From positions 1-39,324 of the IMG/VR virus record IMGVR_UViG_3300040801_002623: a DNA stretch of 39,324 nucleotides. The stretch is one strand, 5' to 3'. The notes under the pieces were generated by a model, which searched no databases, was not told where the DNA came from, and worked only from the letters and a program-made list of their open reading frames with translations. Numbering within the stretch: position 1 is the stretch's first letter; each line of letters opens with the position of its first letter. The stretch is from a virus. Below are positions 4,957 through 12,327 of the stretch, one piece after another. Position numbers and translations under genes: made by a program.

Positions 4957-6924
4957 TTATTCCGGTTCCTGCGGGGGCGCTGGCTGCGCTGCTGGGTTTT
5001 CTATCCCGGCCAATTGCTGCATACGACTCAAGTCAGTAGCCAACGATTTGGTGTTGGTCCTCATCATTTGAGAAAATATTGCTCCAACCTCAGCCAAATT
5101 ATCCAACACAAAGGACAAAGCTATATCGTTATCTATAACTTCCAAGCCACTTGCTACTGGGTCGGGGTCTCCCAAACCCGACAAAGGTGTGTCACTGTAG
5201 TCCGCATATCCGCGTCGGTCGGCCATGTTGTCCCAATCAGGGACCAACGAAGTATCATATGAAGCCCAGTCGATATACTGGTAATATTCATCATCGTAGC
5301 CATACTCTTCTCCTAGGGACCCTGCTTCTAATAAATCCAGCACCACACCAACACTTGTTCCGATAACCCAAGAATCATTAATAATGTCTCCCTTGGAATA
5401 AACCTCAAAAGACCACGGTCGTATGTCATACCCAACATCTGCGTATAATCTTAGTCTATCAATTATTTTTTGCTCAGCTATGCGATTGTGCTCTTTGAAC
5501 GACATTTTGTTTGCTACAAACCACTCAACCGCACTTTCTAACGTCTCAATTATGTTTTGTGATTCAAGGGAAGGGCTATTTTGTAGTAGTGGTGCAATGG
5601 GCGTTGGGGGATCTACTGACAAAATCGAGTATATATCGCGTATTGTAGTGGGGTGTGCATGACTTAATAACTCCTCTAGATTTTCGTTAACAAAATCAAC
5701 AGCGTCGATGAAGCCTTCCGTATCGGTCTCTTCTTCTGCGGCACGAACCTCATCTAACAATTCTAGTAACCCCATGACGGGGGTGTCGTCATAGTCTAAT
5801 GCCAAGTCCCTCCAATCGTCCCACACTTTTAAAATAACGATTGTATTTCTGGGGTTTGATGTGTCCCACTTTTCGATATCAAAATAGCTATAATCGACGT
5901 TCAATGAGTCCATGAGGTCAGTTATGGCGCTTATTGCTTTGTCGTATTCGCCACTGTCTAGCATGGTATTTATTGCTGTTATCGGACCCTCAAGATCTGG
6001 CTTTTCTTCTATCAAGGCGTCTCGTATGCCCTCATCCAAATCCATAATACTAAAATTATTTTCGGGTAAGTAGCCGCCGCCCTTGATGCCCCGGACAATG
6101 GGGTTTCTCAACAAGGCAACAATGTATAGGTGGTATTTCGGGTGTGGTTTTTCATTACCTCGTCCTTTCATTTCGCCTAACCAATTATTATCATCTAAAA
6201 TGAATGTTAATGCCGGTGCATAGTATTTTTTATCTCCAACTTGTATTTCTTTTCGTAAACTCAATATACTATCGCTCGTCCACTGCCTAGGAGAATTACC
6301 ACAGTGGCCCATGGCGCTTGCTTCTAAACTACACGACGCAGTATTCAAATTATACCATGCCCACCCATCACCAAAGTCTATCAACGTTTCAATTTCGCTT
6401 GTGTATACTTCGTGATCAATGAGCCTATTTTGATTATCGTTCCATTCTTTTTCTAAGTCGTTTAGGTCGTTTACTAACCTTTGTCTGGATTGCCATTTGA
6501 ATTCATAATTTTGAATTTCCGGTATTTCCAATGACATGAAATGTTCCAGCACCTGCTTGAAATCCCCGGTTCGAATAGAATCTAACGTATGGTTCAGATG
6601 TTCCAAATCAACGGAAGATTTGTGACATAACATGTTCTTTTTCTTATCTAGATAGACATCCAAGCCTTCGGGGTAATTCTTGGAATTTACAATGTTATCT
6701 AACATACTCAATTGAACTAGACGCATATACCATATCGCTCTGTCTTCGCGTTTGAGGACAGTTTTAACCCACTTTATTTCTCGTGCAATATGTTCTTTTG
6801 CTTTTGGGTCTATTGCGACTATACGATCAAACATTTGTCGCAAGCGATTTGCGGAAACATCTTCTGATAGTTGATCTATGCCAGATAATTGCAATAATCG
6901 TCGTATATATTCCTGATCTCCCAT
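4957..6924 (-). CDS. Large protein with a PcfJ-like block
   Basis: 655 residues from ATG 6924. The in-frame ATG at 6969 is rejected because 6924 overlaps the previous stop as TAATG and has a strong GGGGAGAGGA site. Around residues 190-275 lies a conserved block: a Cys, then MGHCGN, SLRKEI, a TFIL strand, GEMKGRGNEKP and KYHLY. This resembles PcfJ-like proteins of plasmids and phages, whose biochemical role is unsettled. The flanks are acidic and helical, with Asp/Tyr-rich stretches near the C-terminus. An N-terminal YIRRLLQLSGI and a C-terminal LSRMQQLAGI look like two copies of one helix. First large gene after the RMF-like gene in a leftward operon starting at 7793. Confidence 0.7.
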   Translation of the reverse strand: MGDQEYIRRLLQLSGIDQLSEDVSANRLRQMFDRIVAIDPKAKEHIAREIKWVKTVLKREDRAIWYMRLVQLSMLDNIVNSKNYPEGLDVYLDKKKNMLCHKSSVDLEHLNHTLDSIRTGDFKQVLEHFMSLEIPEIQNYEFKWQSRQRLVNDLNDLEKEWNDNQNRLIDHEVYTSEIETLIDFGDGWAWYNLNTASCSLEASAMGHCGNSPRQWTSDSILSLRKEIQVGDKKYYAPALTFILDDNNWLGEMKGRGNEKPHPKYHLYIVALLRNPIVRGIKGGGYLPENNFSIMDLDEGIRDALIEEKPDLEGPITAINTMLDSGEYDKAISAITDLMDSLNVDYSYFDIEKWDTSNPRNTIVILKVWDDWRDLALDYDDTPVMGLLELLDEVRAAEEETDTEGFIDAVDFVNENLEELLSHAHPTTIRDIYSILSVDPPTPIAPLLQNSPSLESQNIIETLESAVEWFVANKMSFKEHNRIAEQKIIDRLRLYADVGYDIRPWSFEVYSKGDIINDSWVIGTSVGVVLDLLEAGSLGEEYGYDDEYYQYIDWASYDTSLVPDWDNMADRRGYADYSDTPLSGLGDPDPVASGLEVIDNDIALSFVLDNLAEVGAIFSQMMRTNTKSLATDLSRMQQLAGIENPAAQPAPPQEPE

Positions 6925-7157
6925 TACTGGTCCTCTCCCCTCCGCGAAGCGTCCCACCCCCGTTTCCATTCAGTTATTTTGGCTTCCAATTGACGACGTT
7001 GTCGGTGTGTCATGTTAGCACCGGGAGAATTAGGGTGGTGTTTTGCCGAACTTTTGGTCTGTATATATCGAACAAACGCATGGTCTCTCATAGGAATTCT
7101 GGGCTTCCCCTCCATATGGGCCATTTTACCTAATCTATACGCTTCCATAAATATCAT
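6924..7157 (-). CDS. Ribosome-modulation-factor-like small protein
   Basis: 77 residues from ATG 7157, which overlaps the previous stop as ATGA and has GGAG 8 nt upstream; the in-frame ATG at 7172 lacks such a site. The pattern AYRLGKMAHMEGKPRIP followed later by ITEWKRGWDAS resembles ribosome modulation factor (G-x-x-A-x-x-G-x-x-R-x-x-P, then W-x-x-G-W), with a basic linker between the halves that is longer than in E. coli RMF. Known RMF binds 70S ribosomes and promotes dimer formation in slow growth. A phage homologue might act on host ribosomes; the similarity is by eye only. Coupled to genes on both sides. Confidence 0.6.
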   Translation of the reverse strand: MIFMEAYRLGKMAHMEGKPRIPMRDHAFVRYIQTKSSAKHHPNSPGANMTHRQRRQLEAKITEWKRGWDASRRGEDQ

Positions 7158-7480
7158 ATTTTTTTGCTCCATGGCTGGTAAAACAGGGAATTATCGTACG
7201 TTTCGTACCGACATTCATTGACTAAAAACAACCTCATTTGAAATCTTCCCGGAGAATCATACGTTATTATCTGTATTCGGGGTATTAAGGTTAGCCTATC
7301 ATTCAAATGTGCTTCTTTTAATATATTTAACCCACCAAATGGATCTCCACAAAAGGAACATTCCGTATACAAGGTATCCCAGACTTCGTACGTTAAAAAC
7401 CTGCGTGCGGTTTCTTCATCCCTAGCAATAATTGAATAATCATTGTTTGGGTTGTAATAATCGTGTATCACTAAATCCAT
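7154..7480 (-). CDS. Degenerate cREC-like receiver paralog
   Basis: 108 residues. It aligns with the adjacent upstream protein: ARDEETARRFLT versus ARTPEDARTLLA, and PRIQIITYDSPGRFQM versus PRIQLVTANPVGRSNM. The acidic active-site positions are altered: the DDVR near the N-terminus becomes HDYY, and FDHDLG becomes SFCGDP. This looks like a tandem duplicate that has diverged and probably lost the original catalysis while keeping the fold and the P-R-I-Q strand. Starts 1 nt after the preceding gene's stop and overlaps the following gene as ATGA. Confidence 0.7.
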   Translation of the reverse strand: MDLVIHDYYNPNNDYSIIARDEETARRFLTYEVWDTLYTECSFCGDPFGGLNILKEAHLNDRLTLIPRIQIITYDSPGRFQMRLFLVNECRYETYDNSLFYQPWSKKI

Positions 7481-7481
7481 T

Positions 7482-7793
7482 TTATTTGCTGACCTTTTTA
7501 TAATAATTTATAAAATCTGTCGTATAATATCCGGCATTTTTTAATGCGTTTCCCATGTTGGATCTTCCAACTGGGTTGGCAGTAACCAGCTGTATTCTTG
7601 GCACACCGTTTAAATAACCATTTTCCAATGCCCACACCAATATATCGTAGCCACTTTCAGCAGCACCAAGGTCATGATCAAAGCAGATACATTCCCAAGC
7701 AATTGACGATGCCAATAGTGTTCGCGCATCCTCCGGAGTCCTAGCGGTAAAATCGCAATTTAAATCTCTTACGTCGTCAATTAATAGCCACAT
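7482..7793 (-). CDS. cREC (cyclic-phosphate-processing receiver-like) protein
   Basis: 103 residues. MWLLIDDVRDL gives the paired Asp of a receiver fold (D6, D7) and R9. FDHDLG (38-43) and SGYDIL (47-52) supply further acidic residues, and IQLVTANPVGRSNM (67-80) is the conserved C-terminal strand and loop. These are the hallmarks of the small cREC family common in phages, proposed from sequence studies to process cyclic-phosphate ends of nucleic acids or nucleotides; activity has to be inferred. It is the first gene of a leftward operon (7793 to 4495), 26 nt after a GATAAATA motif, with GAAGG about 12 nt before the ATG. Confidence 0.8.
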   Translation of the reverse strand: MWLLIDDVRDLNCDFTARTPEDARTLLASSIAWECICFDHDLGAAESGYDILVWALENGYLNGVPRIQLVTANPVGRSNMGNALKNAGYYTTDFINYYKKVSK

Positions 7794-7818
7794 TGTGTTT
7801 TTACGCCTTCATTTATCC

Positions 7819-7826
7819 TATTTATC
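7819..7826 (-). promoter_or_regulatory. Late-promoter-like motif (GATAAATA)
   Basis: GATAAATA on the minus strand, 25 nt before the ATG of the cREC gene, in the divergent gap shared with the sigma-70 promoter at 7859-7887. Confidence 0.5.
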
Positions 7827-7858
7827 GCATTTAATATTAATGGCCATGATATCATTTA

Positions 7859-7887
7859 TTGACATAAATTGCAACCGATGTTATAAT
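7859..7887 (+). promoter_or_regulatory. Perfect consensus sigma-70 promoter abutting a start codon
   Basis: TTGACA (7859-7864), 17-nt spacer, TATAAT (7882-7887): both hexamers match consensus exactly. The ATG at 7894 is 6 bases after the -10 box, so the first transcribed base should be the A of the ATG, a leaderless mRNA. It would drive the rightward operon 7894-11381. Confidence 0.85.
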
Positions 7888-7893
7888 GTGGGC

Positions 7894-8367
7894 ATGAAAA
7901 AAATAAATTTAAATAATTTATCGAACATAGAATTTATCCATATCAGGGGAGATTCAAGGTACTATCATGATGGAAAAAAATCCTCAAACACACCCAACAG
8001 TGTTTCGGAAAAAATGTTATTAGAATTGGCCGGAGCTAAGTATCTTGTTATTCAGCTACAGGGAATGGATAAAATAAAAAACCAACAGATGGGAAACATA
8101 ATATCCTTAGTTAAAAAAAACAAAATAAAGCTTCATTCAAAAATGTGGGCGTGTTGGAACCAACCAACCTACCACGAGCCAGTTAAAGGGTGGACGTCGA
8201 TGGTGACTTCCGGCGAAGACCGGACAGCAATATACGTGGGAACAATTAACACAAAAGATCATGTTGACCTGTTGGATTTGTCCGATGAAGATATTGTTTT
8301 TTTATCTATGAGCGGAAAACACCTCAACGAAGAATCAATATTTGAGATAGAGGATCAATCTAAATGA
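7894..8367 (+). CDS. Member of the local 'LSG' paralog family, probably leaderless
   Basis: 157 residues from ATG 7894. The frame stays open further upstream (to 7795), but that extension would be coded by the promoter itself, so 7894 (MKKINLNNLSNIEFIHI) is chosen. No ribosome-binding site precedes it. The C-terminal LDLSDEDIVFLSMSG and SIFEIED match the paralogs at 702-1043, 1040-1507 and 1538-1912. The middle contains a helical hydrophobic part and a Trp-rich stretch. First gene of a five-gene rightward operon; it ends in an ATGA overlap with the next gene. The function is unknown. Confidence 0.75.
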   Translation: MKKINLNNLSNIEFIHIRGDSRYYHDGKKSSNTPNSVSEKMLLELAGAKYLVIQLQGMDKIKNQQMGNIISLVKKNKIKLHSKMWACWNQPTYHEPVKGWTSMVTSGEDRTAIYVGTINTKDHVDLLDLSDEDIVFLSMSGKHLNEESIFEIEDQSK

Positions 8368-8645
8368 GAGCAGAGTATATTGAAAGTATAGCCAAAGAAT
8401 ACGATTTGTTGATTATGTCAGAAGAATATGATGAGGCCATTGTGGGTGTGGTAAATCGCTGCGGATCAGACCCATTTGTTATATATGACGAAGACGCAGT
8501 TGTTTCCATTAACATGAAAATGGGGATGACAGAAGAAGAAGCATGGGAGTACTATACTGTAAATCAGTCGGGTGCTTGGGTGGGCGACGGTACTCCGGGA
8601 TTCTTAACTTCGTTGAAATATTTAGAAGAGGCGGGGGTATTATGA
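8364..8645 (+). CDS. Conserved small phage hypothetical protein
   Basis: 93 residues, acidic. The pattern EAIVGVVNRCG, FVIYDEDAVV, MTEEEAWEYYTVNQSGAWVGDGTPGF is one I have seen in many phage and some bacterial genomes as a small uncharacterised protein; the GAWVG-G-TP end is its signature. No enzyme motif is apparent. It overlaps the genes on both sides by ATGA, so its translation is coupled within the operon. Confidence 0.8.
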   Translation: MRAEYIESIAKEYDLLIMSEEYDEAIVGVVNRCGSDPFVIYDEDAVVSINMKMGMTEEEAWEYYTVNQSGAWVGDGTPGFLTSLKYLEEAGVL

Positions 8646-9193
8646 AACACCTGATGGTCGATATAGAATCGATGGGGAATTACAACGATGGAGCAATAGC
8701 TTCTATTGCAGCAAAATTCTTTGATTTAGATGATACCGATTCTGGTAAAGAGTTTTCAATAAACATAAGCCTAGACAGCGCATTGAGTTATGGCTTAACC
8801 GTCAACGAAAGCTGTTTACATTGGTGGTTCACGCAGTCTACAGAGGCACGTGAAGAAATTATGAAACCCCCACTGGTAAGCCTAGACAAAGCATTACAAA
8901 ATTTTGCTTTTTTTATCGATACAAATCGTAGAAATAAATTTAATATATGGTCTCACAGTACGTTTGATATGACTCTATTACATAACGCATATAACGCAAC
9001 TGGCATTAGTATTCCGTGGCATTATCGAAGTACTAGAGACATACGGACATTGCATTATATATGCAGGGGAATAACATTAGACACCTTTGAATTTGAAGGG
9101 GTTCCTCATGTTGCATTAGATGATGTTCGAAACCAAACAAAATATGTTGCTAATATGCTGGTAGCTTTGGAAAACTTAAAGAAAGGGGCATAA
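8642..9193 (+). CDS. DEDDh 3'-5' exonuclease (RNase T/Rv2179c-like)
   Basis: 183 residues from ATG 8642, which overlaps the previous stop as ATGA (a longer in-frame start at 8543 lies inside the neighbouring gene and is rejected). VDIES near the N-terminus gives D7 and E9, SHSTFDM gives D109, and HVALDD gives H156 and D161, the complete DEDDh set. The opening MVDIESMGN plus AIASIAAKFF is typical of the phage group of RNase T/Rv2179c-type exonucleases, which trim RNA or single-stranded DNA 3' ends. It is followed after 21 nt by the subtilase/PP-loop gene in the same operon. Confidence 0.85.
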   Translation: MKHLMVDIESMGNYNDGAIASIAAKFFDLDDTDSGKEFSINISLDSALSYGLTVNESCLHWWFTQSTEAREEIMKPPLVSLDKALQNFAFFIDTNRRNKFNIWSHSTFDMTLLHNAYNATGISIPWHYRSTRDIRTLHYICRGITLDTFEFEGVPHVALDDVRNQTKYVANMLVALENLKKGA

Positions 9194-9214
9194 ACAAACT
9201 ACTAAATATCGTGT

Positions 9215-10810
9215 ATGAATGATATGGAGTGGTGGCAAAGTTCTATTAGCTCGAATATAGACATAGAAGGGAGGCAAATTAAACGGCCTCCCCTGTATTG
9301 TGAGCAAACAACAGACACGATCATATACATCACCAATTACTCAGATAAACACACCGCCAATACCCTTGCACTATTATCTGGCGTTTTTCCGTCAATCACG
9401 ATAGACATAAAACACATCGATTCGGTTCAAAACGTAAATCGAATTTTAAACCATCTTAAAGACTATTCCAATGTATTTGTATTGTGCCAATGGCACACAA
9501 AACAACGCCAACCGGTCATAGAAGAGACCATTAAGAAACTAAGCATAGAAAATAATCTTGTATTTTTGTTTTCTAGTGGTAATAACATTGATTCTCCTAT
9601 ACGCCACAGCCCACTTACAAGCCCCTATGTATACAAAATAGGATCTTATAATAGACAAGGAAAACCTTCGACTTTTTGTAAGAACAGTTTGTGCGACTAC
9701 TATATGCCCGGCACTTCTATAAACGTAAACGGGAACCACGTCAAAGGCACGAGCTACGCGGTTGTTATCGCACTAATTGCTTTGTTGCTGTTGAAACACA
9801 ACACAAGGACCGAGCGGCTCAAGACATTGATGGATAAAGTATTACCAGAATATACAATGTTGTTCGACGGAAACAAAAAACGATTTATAACCAACAAAGT
9901 TTATCGTCCGGTCGAAGATGAAATAAGCGAAATAAGAATAAGTGAAATAGGGAAGTTAAAAAAAGACAACAGCGGCGGTCTCAATGTATATATTGATTAT
10001 CGCCCCTCAATAAAAAAACATAGCGACACTTTAATCGAGGCAGTAGGTACAGTACTAAAGAGGCATGAAAAAAATGGCTTAACTATTCCTATGAGTGGGG
10101 GGGCAGACAGCGAAGCAGTTGCGTATGCTTGCGTCAAATTTGACATAGATTTTACACCAACGATAATGCGGTATATCTATGATGGCGAAATACAAAACAC
10201 GGATGATTTTCATCATGCAGAAATATTTTGTGCCAAACACGAAAAGACGCCCCGTTATATTGATTTAGATTGTAATTATTTTTTTGATGACGAACTATAT
10301 TTGAAATATGTAACCGAGTATTATACGACCAGTCCCCAATTAGCCTGTCACGTTTGGGGTCTGTCGCACATGAAAGGATTTGTAGTATTCCCCGGAGATA
10401 TTCCCGTGGTGGCTTCGGATAAACTTTGTATGCCTCCTACACAATATTATTGTTATGATTACTATTTGCATAAACATGAGTTATCTGGGATAACCCATCT
10501 TTTTACCCACAACGAAGACATATTAATTAACGGAATGCGCCTATATCAAAAGGTAGAACATTTAAAAGATAAATACACTAAGAAAAGAATGTTTTATCAG
10601 TTGGGCGGTTTTGATATATCTACTGATATCGTTGAAAAAAAGACTGGGTTTGAAGGAATACGTAACGCAATTAGCGAAAAGTATCAAGAAAGATTGAGAA
10701 TATTTAATCAATTTTATAGATTTTCCAATTCCAGATACATACCTTTGTCGCATGTTGAACCCCCCAGCGTATATGTAGATAAAAAATACAAGGATTATAT
10801 GAATGAATAG
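9215..10810 (+). CDS. Subtilase-fold / PP-loop ATPase fusion
   Basis: 531 residues. Residues 30-195 follow the subtilisin (S8) pattern: an IIYIT strand, a helix starting DKHTANTLALLSG (possible catalytic H46), a VFLFSSGNN strand (oxyanion Asn, N123), KIGSYNRQG, DYYMPGTSI (like the APG loop) and GTSYA (nucleophile S180). The usual catalytic Asp is not evident: the first strand ends in TN and the Asp-His spacer is collapsed. Residues 285-530 are a PP-loop ATPase with SGGADS (294-299) and a GDIPV loop near 394, as in asparagine-synthetase or QueC-type adenylating enzymes. No clear ribosome-binding site is near ATG 9215. Such a fusion could couple peptide cleavage or recognition to ATP-dependent adenylation; the substrate is unknown. 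Confidence 0.7.
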   Translation: MNDMEWWQSSISSNIDIEGRQIKRPPLYCEQTTDTIIYITNYSDKHTANTLALLSGVFPSITIDIKHIDSVQNVNRILNHLKDYSNVFVLCQWHTKQRQPVIEETIKKLSIENNLVFLFSSGNNIDSPIRHSPLTSPYVYKIGSYNRQGKPSTFCKNSLCDYYMPGTSINVNGNHVKGTSYAVVIALIALLLLKHNTRTERLKTLMDKVLPEYTMLFDGNKKRFITNKVYRPVEDEISEIRISEIGKLKKDNSGGLNVYIDYRPSIKKHSDTLIEAVGTVLKRHEKNGLTIPMSGGADSEAVAYACVKFDIDFTPTIMRYIYDGEIQNTDDFHHAEIFCAKHEKTPRYIDLDCNYFFDDELYLKYVTEYYTTSPQLACHVWGLSHMKGFVVFPGDIPVVASDKLCMPPTQYYCYDYYLHKHELSGITHLFTHNEDILINGMRLYQKVEHLKDKYTKKRMFYQLGGFDISTDIVEKKTGFEGIRNAISEKYQERLRIFNQFYRFSNSRYIPLSHVEPPSVYVDKKYKDYMNE

Positions 10811-11381
10811 TTATTATGATGGATTAATTTTCAATGACAAGGGCGATATTACGCTCAGTACGTCGGTGTCTACTCTGCCCCAGCTTATTAGCCAAGGGGG
10901 AAGCTGGCCATTAACTTGCACGTGGGGATTTACTTTAAAGACATTGCCGGTTGGCGGGGGGTATCCGTGGCAGTTTAAGTTGACCGGTCAGAACCCATCA
11001 AGCCGAAGCGGAACATGGGTTGATCCGGGACTGACTGTCGGGGACGAAGACTTCACCGACAGATACAACATCAGGCTCACTGATAGCAGCTCTGGTGGGG
11101 GGTCTTTGGATATATATAATTGCCGTAATACCATAGGGAAGCGACCGACCGCAGTGTATGTACCGGGAACAACCGTACAAATAGGTTCTGGCGGTGTTGA
11201 TATTTCTTGGACCATCCAAGCAACCACCTCTGTTTCTTCTTCGGGAAGGTATCTGGGAGACGGGCTAACTGTTTTTGTCGCCCAAACACTCAACATATAC
11301 GATAGTTGGGATCCCGGTAATACTGGTTCTATCAGTTGGGGATTTGCTGTAACGAATAGTACCAACTTTGAATTGGAATAA
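10803..11381 (+). CDS. Gly/Ser-rich beta protein downstream of the PP-loop fusion
   Basis: 192 residues, unrecognised. Rich in Gly, Ser, Thr and Trp with alternating hydrophobic residues (TWGFTLKTLP, GGVDISWTIQAT), suggesting a beta-sandwich or fibre-like protein. No signal peptide or membrane segment. Starts 8 nt inside the preceding gene with AAGGA at proper distance, so it is made together with the subtilase/PP-loop protein and may be its partner or substrate, or simply a virion-type protein. Last gene of the rightward operon; it ends 4 nt from the convergent glycosyltransferase gene, and no terminator hairpin is visible in between. Confidence 0.7.
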   Translation: MNSYYDGLIFNDKGDITLSTSVSTLPQLISQGGSWPLTCTWGFTLKTLPVGGGYPWQFKLTGQNPSSRSGTWVDPGLTVGDEDFTDRYNIRLTDSSSGGGSLDIYNCRNTIGKRPTAVYVPGTTVQIGSGGVDISWTIQATTSVSSSGRYLGDGLTVFVAQTLNIYDSWDPGNTGSISWGFAVTNSTNFELE

Positions 11382-11385
11382 ATTT

Positions 11386-12327
11386 TTATTTATTTAGGTT
11401 ACGCAACGCATTAAGCTCTTCCTCGGTCATGTATGATCCTGTCCGAGGAAGACCCACATATGCTTTCTTGAAAAATATGCTAGAATTTTTATCTAAGTCC
11501 GCAACAGGCAGCGCCAGCTGATGACGTAATATTTCTCCGTAGTTAACTATACCATCCCAAAGGATATCCGTGGTGGGGTACTTATTGAGAAAGTTCGAAT
11601 CATACCAAAATTTATTAAGCCACGTAAAATCACGTACATTTATATAATCCCAGTCTGTTAGTGCCGTCATTTGACATCCCATTCTAGCTCCTAGCATTGA
11701 CCATAGTCCGTATTCAACGTCAGCCCCCACTGAACACCAGACTAACAGGCGATGATAATTCCCCCACCAAATAGTGTTCTCAAATTCCGAGGGGTCTACT
11801 TTTTGCCCCCGGTCAACGCTCATTTTGACGCCTTCGCGAAAACCAGCCCTGAATGCTTGGCGGGGAGACCCATTGGGATAGGTTTTGCAAAATATATTAT
11901 TCATCTGAACATAGGTATCCTCCCAACAAAAATCGATTTGATTGAGGTCATCTTCCGCGTTTTCGTGGGTTTTCATGTTCATGACATAGTCAACCGGCCA
12001 ACATTTTAGCCCACCATTGCCATACTGAAGACCGTTTATTTGATTTATAGCCGACCAGCTAACGACTTTGTCTTTGAATTTCGGGTGATCGAAATCTATT
12101 TCTTGATCAAAAAAAGCATCATCTACTATGTTATCTGCGTCGACGCTAATAAATCGATCCGTTGACGATTCTCGTGCGGCTGCTTTGTGAGCCGAATCCG
12201 ACCCTTCAACACCGTGAACTCGTTTGGCCCATGGCACCTTGGTCAAAAGATCTGCCCAATTTTTGTCGGCATTGTCTTCATCGTAAGAAATAAAAATTAC
12301 ATCAAACTTACTCAAAGGCGTTTTCAT
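11386..12327 (-). CDS. Glycosyltransferase-like protein
   Basis: 313 residues. The N-terminus FDVIFISYDEDNADKNW, then RVHGVEG and a helix, then RFISVDADN, is the layout of a GT-A nucleotide-sugar-binding fold with a DxD metal site (D63, D65). The rest (WPVDYVM, WEDTYVQMN) is consistent with the phage versions of family 2-type transferases. It probably adds sugar to phage DNA, virion proteins or host surface glycans; the target cannot be read from the sequence. Last gene of a leftward operon with two other glycosyltransferase-like genes; coupled upstream by an ATGA overlap and a GAGGAGA site. Confidence 0.75.
   Translation of the reverse strand: MKTPLSKFDVIFISYDEDNADKNWADLLTKVPWAKRVHGVEGSDSAHKAAARESSTDRFISVDADNIVDDAFFDQEIDFDHPKFKDKVVSWSAINQINGLQYGNGGLKCWPVDYVMNMKTHENAEDDLNQIDFCWEDTYVQMNNIFCKTYPNGSPRQAFRAGFREGVKMSVDRGQKVDPSEFENTIWWGNYHRLLVWCSVGADVEYGLWSMLGARMGCQMTALTDWDYINVRDFTWLNKFWYDSNFLNKYPTTDILWDGIVNYGEILRHQLALPVADLDKNSSIFFKKAYVGLPRTGSYMTEEELNALRNLNK

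Noticed and set aside
6925-6969. N-terminal extension of the PcfJ-like protein
   Set aside because: The start at 6924 has a strong ribosome-binding site and TAATG overlap; the extension reads Gly/Arg-rich sequence made by that site.
7795-7893. N-terminal extension of the leaderless paralog
   Set aside because: Would be encoded by its own consensus promoter and the late-type motif.
10988-11365. 125-codon open frame opposite to 10803-11381
   Set aside because: Shadow of the Gly/Ser-rich sense gene; no start signals and Pro/Val-biased composition.
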